A stretch of DNA of 64,000 bases from Paraglaciecola arctica (lineage in GTDB: Bacteria > Pseudomonadota > Gammaproteobacteria > Enterobacterales > Alteromonadaceae). Below are positions 1-9,599 of the stretch, one piece after another; within the stretch, counting starts at the first letter, position 1, and each line of letters begins with the position of its first letter. The notes beneath the pieces were generated by a model. That model was given only the letters and a program-made list of their open reading frames with translations, was not told where the DNA came from and made no database searches. Made by a program: the position numbers and the translations under genes. Location of the stretch: the NCBI RefSeq assembly GCF_018861065.1, contig NZ_JAHKQO010000051.1, positions 58,713-122,712 of the forward strand, in the 5' to 3' direction.

Positions 1-1434
1 GTCTTTGTCGTAAAACGGTACTTTAGAACGTAATAAGGCCTTCACCGATTTTAATCTATCGCTGGTTTCTAGTGGCGCCCTAAAGTCTAACCCTTGGCTT
101 GCAGCTAGCCATTCAATGGCGAGTATTCCAGCGACGTTTTCAAAAATATCCCATAACCGTCGACCAGCAAAAGTAGCCATAGAGACGTGGTCTTCTTGGT
201 TTGCTGAAGTAGGTAATGAGTCTATCGAAGCGGGATGAGCTAGGGTTTTATTTTCGCTGGCAAGCGCCGCACTGGTAACTTGTGCAATCATAAAGCCTGA
301 ATTAACGCCGCCGTTATCGACTAAAAAAGGGGGCAAACCACTTAAGTGTGAATCAATCAATAACGCCATACGCCGTTCAGATAACGCACCAATTTCGGAT
401 AACGCAATGGCTAACATGTCTGCCGTCATGGCCACTATTTCAGCATGAAAATTACCACCAGATAGAATGTCACCGCTGTCGGCGAATACCAACGGATTGT
501 CTGATACACCATTGGCTTCTACCACTAGTGTTTCTGCGGCATAACGCATTTGCTGTAAACAGGCGCCCATCACTTGTGGTTGGCAGCGCAGGGAATAAGG
601 ATCTTGCACTTTTTCGCAGTGATCGTGTGAATGCCCAATAGACGATTCTTTTAACAATGCTCTATAGGCGGCGGCAACATCAGTTTGCGCCTGATGACCA
701 CGGGCTTCATGAATACGTTTGTCAAAAGGCACCCGCGAACCAAGTGCGGCTTCTACACTGAGTGCACCTATAGCAATGCTGCTGTTTAAAGCATTTTCGG
801 CACAAAATAATCCTTTTAGCGCAAACGCTGTTGAGGCTTGGGTGCCATTAAGTAATGCCAAGCCTTCTTTAGGCGCTAAGGCAATTTTTTCTAGCCCTGC
901 AATTTTTAGTGCATGTTCGGCTGAAATTTTAGAGCCTTGATAAATCACTTCACCTTCCCCCAATAACACCACGCTCATGTGTGCAAGAGGCGCTAAATCA
1001 CCCGACGCGCCTACTGAGCCTTTTTCTGGTATGGCTGGGTATATTTCTTTGTTATACAAAGTGATAAGAGCTTCGATAACTTGCAAACGAATACCCGAAT
1101 ACCCCCGCGACAAGGAGTTTATTTTAAGTAACAACAACAAACGTACTACGTCTTCAGACATAAAATCACCAATGCCAGCGGCGTGGGATAACACTATGCT
1201 ACGTTGTAAAAGCTCTAACTCTGACTCAGCTATTTTGGTATTGGCCAACAAACCAAAACCGGTATTGATCCCATACACAGTGCGGTTTTCGGCAATCACA
1301 TTCAACACCACTTGTTCAGCTTTTTGGATGGCAATATGGGCATCTTCTGCTAAAGAAATAGGGATATGTTTACGTTGCACATCCCTTAATTGCGACAGTG
1401 TGAGTTGGCCTGGCTGAATGACGATACGTTCCAT
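1..1434 (-). CDS. hutH: Histidine ammonia-lyase HutH (partial, 3' end outside window)
   Basis: Deaminates L-histidine to urocanate, the first step of cytosolic histidine degradation. Reverse-strand translation from the ATG at 1434 begins [20 protein letters not shown] and stays open to the window edge, giving 478 codons of a family usually near 510, so roughly the last 30 residues are missing. The [15 protein letters not shown] stretch near residue 140 holds the Ala-Ser-Gly triad that forms the MIO electrophile. Other family motifs are visible, including GINTGFG near residue 55 and the SQxxDFRAP-like segment (SQGLDFRAP) near the end. Its start overlaps the hutU stop (TAATG), so it is translationally coupled as the third gene of hutC-hutU-hutH. 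Identification is firm; only the C-terminus is unseen. Confidence 0.97.
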   Translation of the reverse strand, partial: MERIVIQPGQLTLSQLRDVQRKHIPISLAEDAHIAIQKAEQVVLNVIAENRTVYGINTGFGLLANTKIAESELELLQRSIVLSHAAGIGDFMSEDVVRLLLLLKINSLSRGYSGIRLQVIEALITLYNKEIYPAIPEKGSVGASGDLAPLAHMSVVLLGEGEVIYQGSKISAEHALKIAGLEKIALAPKEGLALLNGTQASTAFALKGLFCAENALNSSIAIGALSVEAALGSRVPFDKRIHEARGHQAQTDVAAAYRALLKESSIGHSHDHCEKVQDPYSLRCQPQVMGACLQQMRYAAETLVVEANGVSDNPLVFADSGDILSGGNFHAEIVAMTADMLAIALSEIGALSERRMALLIDSHLSGLPPFLVDNGGVNSGFMIAQVTSAALASENKTLAHPASIDSLPTSANQEDHVSMATFAGRRLWDIFENVAGILAIEWLAASQGLDFRAPLETSDRLKSVKALLRSKVPFYDKD

Positions 1435-3125
1435 TACTGGTTTCCTTCTACGCTTGCGTCTACATCAAGCATAGGCAAGTCTAAATTATTGTTTCTGGCA
1501 CATTCTTTGGCGATGTCATAACCGGCGTCAGCGTGACGCATAACCCCAGTGGCAGGGTCGTTGTGTAACACTCTCGCGATTCGTTTATCGGCCTCTTCGG
1601 TGCCGTCACACAAAATCACCACGCCAGAATGCTGACTAAAGCCCATACCTACACCACCACCGTGATGCAGACTAACCCAAGTTGCGCCACCAGCAGTGTT
1701 AAGCAGTGCATTCAGTAATGGCCAATCGGATACCGCGTCTGAACCATCTAACATGGCTTCGGTTTCACGGTTAGGTGAAGCCACTGAGCCTGAGTCTAAG
1801 TGGTCGCGACCAATGACGATTGGCGCAGACAATTCACCCGTTCTGACCATTTCGTTAAAGGCTAAACCGAGCTTTTGTCTTTCCCCTAAACCCACCCAAC
1901 AAATACGTGCCGGCAAACCTTGAAATTGAATTCGCTCTTTAGCCATGTCTAACCATTGGTGTAAGTGAGGATTATCGGGGATTAATTCCTTCACTTTTTT
2001 GTCAGTTTTATAGATATCCTGAGGATCCCCAGATAAGGCGACCCACCGAAATGGACCTATGCCTCGACAGAACAAAGGCCTAATGTATGCGGGTACAAAT
2101 CCTGGGAAATCAAAGGCATTGGCTACCCCTTCTTCTAACGCCATTTGCCTGATGTTGTTACCGTAATCTAGAGTCACCGCGCCTTGGGTTTGCAGCGCTA
2201 ACATAGCTTGTACTTGCAGCGCCATTGAATGTTTGGCCGCTTTGACTACTACAGACTCGTCAGTTAAACGTTTGCTGGCGGCCTGCTCTAAGCTCCAACC
2301 TTTGGGTAAGTATCCGTTTAGAGGATCATGGGCGCTAGTTTGATCGGTGACTACATCTGGAATAATATTGCGTGTTGCTAGTTCAGGGAACACTTCTGCA
2401 GCATTGGCCAAAAGACCGACAGATACAGGCTGCCCTGAGGATTTTGCTTGATTTAATAACTCAATGGCATGATCAAGATTTTGAGCTTTTTTATCCAAGT
2501 AACCAGTTTTTATCCGAAAGTCGATGCGACTTTCGTCAACCTCCACTGCCAACATTGAAAAACCAGCCATTGTAGCTGCCAAAGGCTGCGCACCTCCCAT
2601 ACCGCCCAAACCGCCAGTTAATATCCAGCGGCCTTTAGCTATACCATCAAAATGTTGTTTTGCCACACTGACAAAAGTTTCGTAAGTACCCTGCACTATC
2701 CCCTGTGAACCTATGTATATCCATGAGCCAGCTGTCATTTGCCCGTACATCATCAGGCCTTGTTTATCTAACTCGTTAAAGTGCTCCCAATTGGCCCAAT
2801 GTGGAACAAGGTTAGAATTCGCAATTATCACCCTAGGTGCATTTGGGTGAGTTGGAAACACTCCCACAGGTTTACCGCTTTGAATCAATAAGGTCTCATC
2901 GTTACCGAGGCGTTTAAGCACTTCTACAATTTTGTCGTAACTTTGCCAATCTCTGGCAGCGCGCCCAATCCCTCCGTACACCACTAAACTATGGGGATGT
3001 TCGGCCACCTCCACATCAAGGTTATTCATTAGCATCCGCAAAGGCGCTTCAGTCTGCCAGCTTTTGGCGTTAAGTTGTGTGCCTCTTGGTGCGCGGATAA
3101 CACGACTGGTATCATAACGATTCAT
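1434..3125 (-). CDS. hutU: Urocanate hydratase HutU
   Basis: Adds water to urocanate using tightly bound NAD+ as electrophile to make 4-imidazolone-5-propionate, the second step of histidine breakdown. At 563 residues it matches the usual 555-560. The NAD-binding glycine-rich segment [18 protein letters not shown] lies near residue 170 and the [17 protein letters not shown] block with the conserved Cys near residue 355. [16 protein letters not shown] segment near residue 490 is typical of the family. It sits 9 bp downstream of hutC and overlaps hutH by one base, so the three genes form one operon. No disrupted motif is seen. Confidence 0.98.
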   Translation of the reverse strand: MNRYDTSRVIRAPRGTQLNAKSWQTEAPLRMLMNNLDVEVAEHPHSLVVYGGIGRAARDWQSYDKIVEVLKRLGNDETLLIQSGKPVGVFPTHPNAPRVIIANSNLVPHWANWEHFNELDKQGLMMYGQMTAGSWIYIGSQGIVQGTYETFVSVAKQHFDGIAKGRWILTGGLGGMGGAQPLAATMAGFSMLAVEVDESRIDFRIKTGYLDKKAQNLDHAIELLNQAKSSGQPVSVGLLANAAEVFPELATRNIIPDVVTDQTSAHDPLNGYLPKGWSLEQAASKRLTDESVVVKAAKHSMALQVQAMLALQTQGAVTLDYGNNIRQMALEEGVANAFDFPGFVPAYIRPLFCRGIGPFRWVALSGDPQDIYKTDKKVKELIPDNPHLHQWLDMAKERIQFQGLPARICWVGLGERQKLGLAFNEMVRTGELSAPIVIGRDHLDSGSVASPNRETEAMLDGSDAVSDWPLLNALLNTAGGATWVSLHHGGGVGMGFSQHSGVVILCDGTEEADKRIARVLHNDPATGVMRHADAGYDIAKECARNNNLDLPMLDVDASVEGNQ

Positions 3126-3134
3126 AATAATTTC

Positions 3135-3863
3135 CTAATGGCTTGGATTAAAATCAAGATGGCCGCCTATTCGATAACGATTACCCGGATGATATAAACA
3201 GGCATAACTGACCACACCTTTGCTTGAATAAGTGCGGCGGCTTATTTTCAAACAGGGTTGCGCGGTAGCAATTTCCAATATCTTTGCCAGTTCATTGTCT
3301 GGCAATACGGCTTCAACTGAATGGTCGGCCTCGGTGAGTGGAGCAATCTTACTCAAGTAACGATTAGCTGTAGTTTGTGTGAAGTTTTGTTGGATATATT
3401 GTGGCGCTAACTCGGGGTTAACGATGCGGTCTTCCAATTGAATCGGCAGGCCATTTTCCAGATGAACAATTTTAGTGTGAAACACCGCGCTAGCAATCGT
3501 CACACCCAACCAAACACTATGTTGCTCAGTTGCGGCGACAGTATCCACACCCAAGACTTTATTTGAATAACGATGTCCACGCTGGATGATCTCGTCGTCG
3601 ATACTACGTATTTCTAATATTGAGCTCATAGGTCTGCTGTCAGAGACAAAAGTACCCAAACCTTGAGAGCGCGCCAAAATTCCTTCAGTCACTAGTTCGG
3701 TTAAGGCGCGACGCGCCGTCATGCGGCTCACACCAAAGAGCTCTGCCAATTGGTTTTCAGATTGAACTTTGTCGCCAGAGCGCATCTCGCCATGCTCTAT
3801 TTTTTCAAGTAAGGCAGACTTAATTTGCACAAATCTGGGTTGTGCTGAAGTTTTTTTGTTCAT
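3135..3863 (-). CDS. hutC: Histidine utilization repressor HutC (GntR family)
   Basis: Repressor of the hut genes, relieved by urocanate. The N-terminal GntR winged-helix domain covers roughly residues 8-75, with the typical KVQSENQLAELFGVSRMTAR helix-turn-helix. The C-terminal UTRA ligand domain runs from about residue 90 to 235 (IRSIDDEIIQRGHRYSNKV near its start). The frame is open further upstream to 3920, but the ATG at 3863 is preferred: it has a GGAG ribosome site about 10 nt upstream, it starts the family's normal N-terminus (MNKKTSAQPRF), and the upstream part runs into the operator palindrome. Product is 242 residues. First gene of hutC-hutU-hutH, so it probably represses itself as well as the divergent hutI-hutG. 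Confidence 0.95.
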   Translation of the reverse strand: MNKKTSAQPRFVQIKSALLEKIEHGEMRSGDKVQSENQLAELFGVSRMTARRALTELVTEGILARSQGLGTFVSDSRPMSSILEIRSIDDEIIQRGHRYSNKVLGVDTVAATEQHSVWLGVTIASAVFHTKIVHLENGLPIQLEDRIVNPELAPQYIQQNFTQTTANRYLSKIAPLTEADHSVEAVLPDNELAKILEIATAQPCLKISRRTYSSKGVVSYACLYHPGNRYRIGGHLDFNPSH

Positions 3864-3902
3864 GAGCAAACACTCCACTAAATTGATGCTTAATCTATAG
3901 CA

Positions 3903-3926
3903 ACATACTTGTATATACAAGTATGT
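3903..3926. promoter_or_regulatory. HutC-type operator palindrome between the divergent hut operons
   Basis: A perfect 24-bp inverted repeat centred between 3914 and 3915, with the core CTTGTATATACAAG at 3908-3921. A further half-site, GTACAAG at 3925-3931, follows directly, giving two overlapping TTGTAnnTACAAG-like elements. The core resembles known HutC sites of proteobacteria (TTGTATATACAA type). It lies between the hutC start (3863) and the hutI start (3971), where one repressor could control both directions. Palindrome seen; repressor binding inferred. Confidence 0.85.
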
Positions 3927-3970
3927 ACAAGTAAACTATTTTGTATCCAAATATGGGGAGAAGCCCAGAC

Positions 3971-5182
3971 ATGACAATTCAGTGTGACTTGATAATAAAC
4001 AACGTGCGTATTGCTTCCATGCAAAACAATGGAGAAGCTTACGGCCTGCTATCACAAACCAGTATTGCCATAAAAGACGCTAAAGTGCTGGCTATTTTCG
4101 ACCCGTCACAAGAAAACTATCACAGCCCCCACAAAGTTGATGGTGGAAATAAATGGCTGTTACCCGGCTTTATTGATTGTCATACCCACCTTGTTTACGG
4201 AGGCAATAGGGCCAATGAGTTTGAGCTACGCTTGCAAGGCAAAAGCTACGCTGAAATTGCCCAACAAGGTGGCGGAATTCTCGGAACAGTGCTTGCCACT
4301 CGACAAGCCTCTGAGCAAAACTTGCTAGCTAGCGCGATTAAACGTGCGGCTAGATTGCTTGAAGAAGGCGTAACTTGTATAGAAGTGAAGTCTGGCTACG
4401 GCTTAGACATGGATACCGAAATAAAAATGCTCAAAGTGGCGAAACAAATCGCAGAGCATTTACCCGTGACAATAGAAACCACTTATCTAGGCGCACACGC
4501 TGTTCCTGAGGAATTTCGCAGTAACCCAGATGATTATGTGCAATTTGTGTGTGAGCAAGTAATTCCTGTTGTTGCGCAGCAAAAACTAGCAGAGTGTGTA
4601 GATGTTTTCTGCGAAAGTATTGGCTTCTCATACGAACAGTGCCGCACAATATTTAGCACCGCTAAAAATCATCAATTGCGTATTAAGGCTCATGTTGAAC
4701 AGCTCTCAGATTTAAAAGGAGCTAAGTTAGCAGCTCAATTCCAAGCGTTGTCGGTTGACCACATTGAATATTTAGATCCACTGGATATTCCGGCCATTAA
4801 ACAGGCAGGCACTGTAGCGGTATTATTACCAGGCGCATTTTATTACCTCAACGAAACCCAAAAACCACCTATAGCAGAATTGCGAGCCAATGCGGTGCCT
4901 ATGGCCATTGCCACAGATTTAAACCCCGGCAGTTCACCCGTTGCTTCCCTACTAACGGTAATGAATATGGCCAGTGTATTATTTGGCTTAACCCCAGAAG
5001 AAGTGCTTTATGGGGTAACCATTCATGCTGCCAAAGCTCTGGGCCTTGCTAACAAAGGGCAAATAAAAACAGGATTAGATGCTGACTTATGCTTATGGGA
5101 TATCGAACACCCTACCGAATTAGTATATGGAATCAATCAACATAGGCCAGATACCAAATGGTTTGCTGGTAAGGCTTGTTAA
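3971..5182 (+). CDS. hutI: Imidazolonepropionase HutI
   Basis: Hydrolyses 4-imidazolone-5-propionate to N-formimino-L-glutamate, the third step of histidine degradation, in the cytosol. It is an amidohydrolase-fold enzyme; the metal motif appears as GFIDCHTHLVYGGNRANEF near residue 70, with further metal and substrate positions in the LGAHAVP, VDHIEYL and ATDLNPGSSP segments. The frame is open from a TTG at 3941 and has an ATG at 3953, but the ATG at 3971 is chosen because GGGGAG lies about 10 nt upstream and because it gives the usual length (403 residues). hutG starts 5 bp after the stop. Probably repressed by HutC through the palindrome just upstream. Confidence 0.97.
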   Translation: MTIQCDLIINNVRIASMQNNGEAYGLLSQTSIAIKDAKVLAIFDPSQENYHSPHKVDGGNKWLLPGFIDCHTHLVYGGNRANEFELRLQGKSYAEIAQQGGGILGTVLATRQASEQNLLASAIKRAARLLEEGVTCIEVKSGYGLDMDTEIKMLKVAKQIAEHLPVTIETTYLGAHAVPEEFRSNPDDYVQFVCEQVIPVVAQQKLAECVDVFCESIGFSYEQCRTIFSTAKNHQLRIKAHVEQLSDLKGAKLAAQFQALSVDHIEYLDPLDIPAIKQAGTVAVLLPGAFYYLNETQKPPIAELRANAVPMAIATDLNPGSSPVASLLTVMNMASVLFGLTPEEVLYGVTIHAAKALGLANKGQIKTGLDADLCLWDIEHPTELVYGINQHRPDTKWFAGKAC

Positions 5183-5187
5183 CCCAT

Positions 5188-6135
5188 ATGACTTTAGCTA
5201 AAACTTATTTCTGGCAAGGCCGTATCGATAGCGAAGAGCAACAAAACGGGTTGCGTTGGCATCAAGTAATGGACCACAAAAAACGCAATATCAGCTCTGC
5301 TTTGTTGGGCTTTGAATGTGATTTGGGGGTCGCGGCAAATAAGGGCAGGATTGGGGCAGCACAAGGCCCAGATGTTATCCGCAAAGCATTAGCAAATTTA
5401 GCCTGGCATGCAAAATGTGACCTGTTTGATTTAGGCAATATAGCGGCCACAACAGCTTTAAAAGAATCCCAACATCACTATGCCCAATGCATCGCTCAAA
5501 ACCTCAATAAACATTCTATGGTTATTGGTTTGGGAGGTGGGCACGAAATTGCTTGGGGGAGTTACCAAGGTTTAGTAGAGCATCTCGGACGTGATACCAA
5601 TAAAAAAATTGGTATCGTGAATTTTGATGCACATTTTGATTTGCGTAATCCCGCCCAAGTGACTAGTTCAGGCACTCCCTTTAGACAAATTGCAGAATAT
5701 TGCCAAACTCAAAACCAGCCGTTTCATTATGCTTGCTTAGGTATTGCCGAACCTGCAAATACTTCCGCATTATTTAACTATGCCGAACAAACTCATACCC
5801 GATATTTGCTGGATCGCCATTGCAACATAGAGGCAGCTAAACAGTTACTTGAACCTATGTTATTAGAGGTAGATGAGTTATATGTCACCCTGTGTTTAGA
5901 CGCATTTCCAGCAAGTGTGGCACCGGGAGTCAGTGCCCCTAGTGCTTTGGGTATTTCATTAGAATTTGTGGTTAACATGCTTCATTGGATAGCCCACTGT
6001 GAAACTACATTCAACTTCAAATGGCGATTAGCCGATATTGCTGAGATGAATCCTATTTACGATGTAGATAACGCTACGGCTAAGGTAGCGGCACGACTAG
6101 CCTATGAAATAGTGAACTGTAAATTTAGGTCATAA
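5188..6135 (+). CDS. hutG: Formimidoylglutamase HutG (arginase/ureohydrolase family)
   Basis: Hydrolyses N-formimidoyl-L-glutamate to glutamate and formamide, completing the hut pathway. This 315-residue protein has the ureohydrolase manganese motifs GGGHE (near residue 115) and NFDAHFD (near residue 147). The third motif, normally DxD followed by xxPxxAPGVSAP, reads LCLDAFPASVAPGVSAP, so Cys236 replaces the first Asp, which bridges both metals in arginases, while Asp238 is kept. Whether this is normal for this HutG branch cannot be told from the sequence. The ATG at 5188 is taken over an in-frame TTG at 5176 that overlaps the hutI stop. Operon with hutI. Confidence 0.93.
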   Translation: MTLAKTYFWQGRIDSEEQQNGLRWHQVMDHKKRNISSALLGFECDLGVAANKGRIGAAQGPDVIRKALANLAWHAKCDLFDLGNIAATTALKESQHHYAQCIAQNLNKHSMVIGLGGGHEIAWGSYQGLVEHLGRDTNKKIGIVNFDAHFDLRNPAQVTSSGTPFRQIAEYCQTQNQPFHYACLGIAEPANTSALFNYAEQTHTRYLLDRHCNIEAAKQLLEPMLLEVDELYVTLCLDAFPASVAPGVSAPSALGISLEFVVNMLHWIAHCETTFNFKWRLADIAEMNPIYDVDNATAKVAARLAYEIVNCKFRS

Positions 6136-6167
6136 AAAAGTTAGCCAACAACAATGTCGGCCAACTT
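6134..6167 (-). terminator. Rho-independent terminator downstream of nhaA
   Basis: Read on the minus strand, AAGTTGGCC pairs with GGCTAACTT (nine positions, one mismatch) around a 12-nt loop and runs into six T residues. It lies between the convergent hutG and nhaA stops and most likely ends nhaA; it may also slow transcription arriving from hutG. Confidence 0.6.
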
Positions 6168-6217
6168 AGAAAGTGTCTAGAACACGAGGCACTCGTTGTT
6201 TCTGCACGTGGCACAAC

Positions 6218-7402
6218 TTATTCAGGTTTTTGATTACCCACTTTTGCCAGTATAAAAGCGCCGATAAAGGCTGATAATAGCGAGCCTAACAACACACCCA
6301 CTTTTACGCTCACTTGGTATGCAAGTGGTTGGTCTTCAAACGCTAACGAGCCAATAAATAAACTCATAGTAAAACCAATACCACACAGCAAAGTCACCCC
6401 ATATAGCTGTGCCCAAGTGGCATGTTCAGGTAATTTCGCCAATCCGGATTTTACCGTTAACCAACAAATGCCAAAAATACCGACTTGTTTACCAATAAAT
6501 AATCCCGCCGCTATGCCCAAAGTAATGGGATTAAAAATATGTTCTAAACTGGCCCCAAAAAATGATACTCCGGCATTAGCAAAGGCAAAAATTGGTAACA
6601 CGAAAAAGCCAACCCAATGATGCAGTTTATGCTCCATGTGTTCGAGCATAGGGTGACCATCTTCATTTTTCACCGTCATTGGAATAAACCAGGCTAAGGC
6701 AAATCCAGCTAAAGTAGCGTGCACGCCCGATTTAAGCACAGCCGCCCAAACCACCACGCCCACTAACACGTACGCCGCTTGAGTACGTACCTTAAAACGA
6801 TTTAAAGCAAACAACACCACTAAACCCGAAATGGCTACTACCAAAGAAGTGGCCGACAAGTCTTGTGAGTAGAATAAGGCAATAATAACAATCGCTCCGA
6901 TATCGTCGAATATAGCTACGCTAAGTAAGAATAGTTTCAAACTTAATGGCAAATATTTACCAAATATTGTGAACACACCAACGGCAAATGCGATATCGGT
7001 TGCTGAGGGAATTGCCCAACCACGAATTGCTACCGGGTCATTAGCATTGAACCAAACATAGATTAGTGCAGGAAAAACGATCCCTGCTATGGCTGCTACC
7101 GCTGGCAAGGTAATTTGAGAAGGTGAAGATAAGTTCCCCACCAAAATTTCACGTTTAATCTCAAGACCCACCAAAAAAAAGAAAACTGCCATTAAGCCGT
7201 CGTTGACCCACAAAATAAGTGGCTTGGCGATTTCAAATGCTCCAAAACGTATGCTAACGGGCACTTCCAATAAACCATTGTAAAAACTGTGTAAGGGGCT
7301 GTTTGCCATAATCATGGCTATTACAGCAGCGAAAACTAAAATAAATCCGCTCGCAGCTTCGTGCTGAAAGAATTTCTGGATGAGGCTTGGTTGTTTTTGC
7401 AT
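6218..7402 (-). CDS. nhaA: Na+/H+ antiporter NhaA
   Basis: Inner-membrane electrogenic Na+/H+ antiporter for sodium and alkaline pH tolerance. At 394 residues it has NhaA length and about 11-12 hydrophobic segments. The paired ion-binding aspartates are seen in VAIFDDIGAIVIIALFY near residue 165, the ATDIAFAVGV motif near residue 135, and the GVHATLAGFALAWF segment that carries the histidine linked to pH response in E. coli. The start has a strong ribosome site (AAAGGAG, 6 nt spacer). It appears monocistronic, convergent with hutG and divergent from the lysis pair. Suits a marine host. Confidence 0.97.
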   Translation of the reverse strand: MQKQPSLIQKFFQHEAASGFILVFAAVIAMIMANSPLHSFYNGLLEVPVSIRFGAFEIAKPLILWVNDGLMAVFFFLVGLEIKREILVGNLSSPSQITLPAVAAIAGIVFPALIYVWFNANDPVAIRGWAIPSATDIAFAVGVFTIFGKYLPLSLKLFLLSVAIFDDIGAIVIIALFYSQDLSATSLVVAISGLVVLFALNRFKVRTQAAYVLVGVVVWAAVLKSGVHATLAGFALAWFIPMTVKNEDGHPMLEHMEHKLHHWVGFFVLPIFAFANAGVSFFGASLEHIFNPITLGIAAGLFIGKQVGIFGICWLTVKSGLAKLPEHATWAQLYGVTLLCGIGFTMSLFIGSLAFEDQPLAYQVSVKVGVLLGSLLSAFIGAFILAKVGNQKPE

Positions 7403-7680
7403 AGATGCTCCTTTAAAAACGTGGAAACTGGCAATGTTTAAAATTGAAAATTGACTGAATATCAGTACGTTTCAAAACGTGTTCGAGTTCATTACCTCTT
7501 TTAGAAAAACTAAGTTAATTCTACCTAATATTTATGGCATTTTTACGATTATCTGCTAATTCTTAGAAGCATTAATTGAACAATAATCAGTCAAGGGAAA
7601 CATGACATGACTTTGTACAAAGTAAGCCAGCCAAGGAATTTTTTTGCTACTTCACTAATAAGGCGTATAGGAATAGGCCA

Positions 7681-9066
7681 ATGTTAGGCGCTGTTTCCAC
7701 TTCATTACTCAACGTACGCAGTATGCCCACTCCTAGTAGTGCTATTTTAGGGCAGCTTACTGAAGGCATGGTGATCAAAGGTGAAGGACCTTTTGATAAT
7801 TGGCTGCAACTTAATTACAAGGATACTTTTGGTTTTGTATCCGCCCACTACCTCAAACCAGTTAACGACTTGGCTAGACTCACAGGTACAGTTAACACTA
7901 ACAGATTAAACGTACGTCAAGCCCCCTCTTCTAGCGCGCAACACTTAGCCACAATAAACCGCGGCGCTTCAATAAAAACGTTAGCTTTTCTAGACGATTG
8001 GTTAGAAATTGAATTTAATGGTGAAATCGCCTACGTTGCAGCCAAATATGTGGATTTGGTTTATGTATCCAAAGGATATTACGCCAAAGTCAGTGCTGAT
8101 ATTCTCAATGTCCGCAGTGCCCCTTACTCTAGTTCTAGCTTATTTGGTCAGCTTAATTTTGGCGCACAAATTTGGGTAGAAGGGCAACAACTGAGCTGGA
8201 GTCAGATCCGCTTTAATGGCAACCGCGGTTACGTGGCGACCCGATATCTCACAGCGTTACAAGCTGACAATAGCAACAATCAACAACTGGACCCTATCGC
8301 GTTAGCTGAACATGAAAACGACACCGCCATCCCAATTGCAGAATTAGGTCAAGAACTATCTCGCCTCACTCCAAACACTATTCTGACAGTCACCGGCTCC
8401 AATGAACAACGTAATGCCGCCGCAACATGGAACCGATGGGGTGCGTTATTAACTGACTTGAGCAATAAAAAACAAATTGATGTGGCCTGTGCTTTAGCTG
8501 TGCTTTGTGTTGAGAGCTCAGGCAAAGGGTTCGAACAAAACAACAGTGACCGCATGATCATCCGTTTCGAAAATCATAAGTTTTGGAAGTTTTGGGGCAA
8601 ACATAATCCGCAACAGTATCGACAACATTTCAGATACAGTACAGACAAGGTCTGGCGAGGTCACGAATGGCGCCGAGAACCCAGCGGCGAATGGCTTACT
8701 TTCCACGGCTTACAAGTCAATGAATGGCAGGTATTTGAATTTGCTAGACAATTAGATGAAAACGCCGCCATATTGTCAATTAGCATGGGGGCACCACAAA
8801 TTATGGGCTTTCATTACGAACGTATCGGCTATCAATCTGTGGTTGAAATGTTTGCAGCTTTTGCTGGCAGTATTCAAGGCCAAGTTAATGGACTATTCGA
8901 TTTTTTCTCACCAAGAATGCTGCAATACCTAAAAGATTTAGCCTTTGAAGATTTTGCTGGCATGTATAACGGTAGCGGTCAAAAAAAACTCTATGGTGAC
9001 AAAATACACAAGCACTATATGGCATTTAAAAAGATGATGCCTAACTCAGAACAAAACCATTCCTAG
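7681..9066 (+). CDS. SH3b-containing N-acetylmuramidase (phage endolysin type)
   Basis: Probably a peptidoglycan muramidase. Residues 1-195 contain three bacterial SH3 repeats, each opening with LNVRxxPxSS (near residues 10, 79 and 140) and each ending in a G(F/Y)V-type strand; these usually bind cell wall. A linker follows, and residues 240-455 match the DUF3380 N-acetylmuramidase domain: CVESSGKGF, with Glu278 as likely catalytic acid, then MIIRFENHKFWKFWG and GAPQIMGFHY. No signal peptide is present, as expected for an endolysin that needs a holin. The next gene starts 8 bp downstream and encodes such a holin. No capsid, tail or integrase gene is nearby. Confidence 0.85.
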   Translation: MLGAVSTSLLNVRSMPTPSSAILGQLTEGMVIKGEGPFDNWLQLNYKDTFGFVSAHYLKPVNDLARLTGTVNTNRLNVRQAPSSSAQHLATINRGASIKTLAFLDDWLEIEFNGEIAYVAAKYVDLVYVSKGYYAKVSADILNVRSAPYSSSSLFGQLNFGAQIWVEGQQLSWSQIRFNGNRGYVATRYLTALQADNSNNQQLDPIALAEHENDTAIPIAELGQELSRLTPNTILTVTGSNEQRNAAATWNRWGALLTDLSNKKQIDVACALAVLCVESSGKGFEQNNSDRMIIRFENHKFWKFWGKHNPQQYRQHFRYSTDKVWRGHEWRREPSGEWLTFHGLQVNEWQVFEFARQLDENAAILSISMGAPQIMGFHYERIGYQSVVEMFAAFAGSIQGQVNGLFDFFSPRMLQYLKDLAFEDFAGMYNGSGQKKLYGDKIHKHYMAFKKMMPNSEQNHS

Positions 9067-9074
9067 GAGGGAAT

Positions 9075-9506
9075 ATGAACGTTTTTTCTTTTATCAGCAA
9101 TATCTTTGAGCCGGCCGTAAAGTTAATAGATGAAATACATACCAGTGACGAAGAAAAACTCAAACTCCAAGCGCAAATTAAAGCAGTGGAGAACGAGCTA
9201 TTATCTAAGGTCATTGATTACGAAAGTAAGCTACTAGAGAGTAAAACGGCCATTATTACTGCCGAAGCGACTGGCCAGTCATGGATGCAACGTAATTGGC
9301 GACCTATCACTATGTTAACGTTTTTAGCTTTGGTGGTTTTTGATAGTTTTGGATGGTTACCTAATCCGCTAGCTGGGGACGCCTGGACCTTGTTACAGAT
9401 AGGTTTAGGTGGTTATGTCGCCGGTCGTTCTGCAGAAAAAATGACGCAACAGTATTTACAAGCGCGTCCAGCGGACAAAAAAGGTAATGATATGGCTAAG
9501 GGTTAA
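9075..9506 (+). CDS. 3TM holin-like protein (gene-transfer-agent release holin family)
   Basis: A 143-residue protein: an N-terminal charged, coiled-coil-like region (residues 15-65, rich in E and K), then the RNWRPITMLTFLALVVFDSF segment near residues 72-92 and a second hydrophobic stretch ending GLGGYVAGRSAEKM. The WRP motif before the first membrane segment and the GYVAGRSxEK end are typical of the three-TM holins first described for gene-transfer-agent release. It would form inner-membrane holes that release the preceding muramidase. The start has a near-ideal ribosome site (AGGAGG, 5 nt spacer) and lies 8 bp after the muramidase stop, so the two are a lysis cassette. Function inferred from family and context. 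Confidence 0.8.
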   Translation: MNVFSFISNIFEPAVKLIDEIHTSDEEKLKLQAQIKAVENELLSKVIDYESKLLESKTAIITAEATGQSWMQRNWRPITMLTFLALVVFDSFGWLPNPLAGDAWTLLQIGLGGYVAGRSAEKMTQQYLQARPADKKGNDMAKG

Positions 9507-9537
9507 TCCTAGCCTCAAAGAGCCAATGGCAATTCAA

Positions 9538-9572
9538 TTGGGCTCAGGTTAAATACGCTATCCTGAGCCTAA
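9538..9572. terminator. Hairpin between convergent holin and acylase genes
   Basis: GGCTCAGG at 9541-9548 pairs perfectly with CCTGAGCC at 9562-9569 around a 13-nt loop; the stem extends by a G-T pair and two more pairs to 9538 and 9572. It lies between two converging genes. No clear T tract follows on either strand, so terminator activity is uncertain. Confidence 0.4.
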
Positions 9573-9599
9573 TGATTTAACAATTGACTATTATCCCAA

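Noticed and set aside
348..1417. Several plus-strand open frames of 73-146 residues
   Set aside because: They lie antisense to hutH, which is continuous and has all family motifs; the frames lack ribosome sites and recognisable domains.
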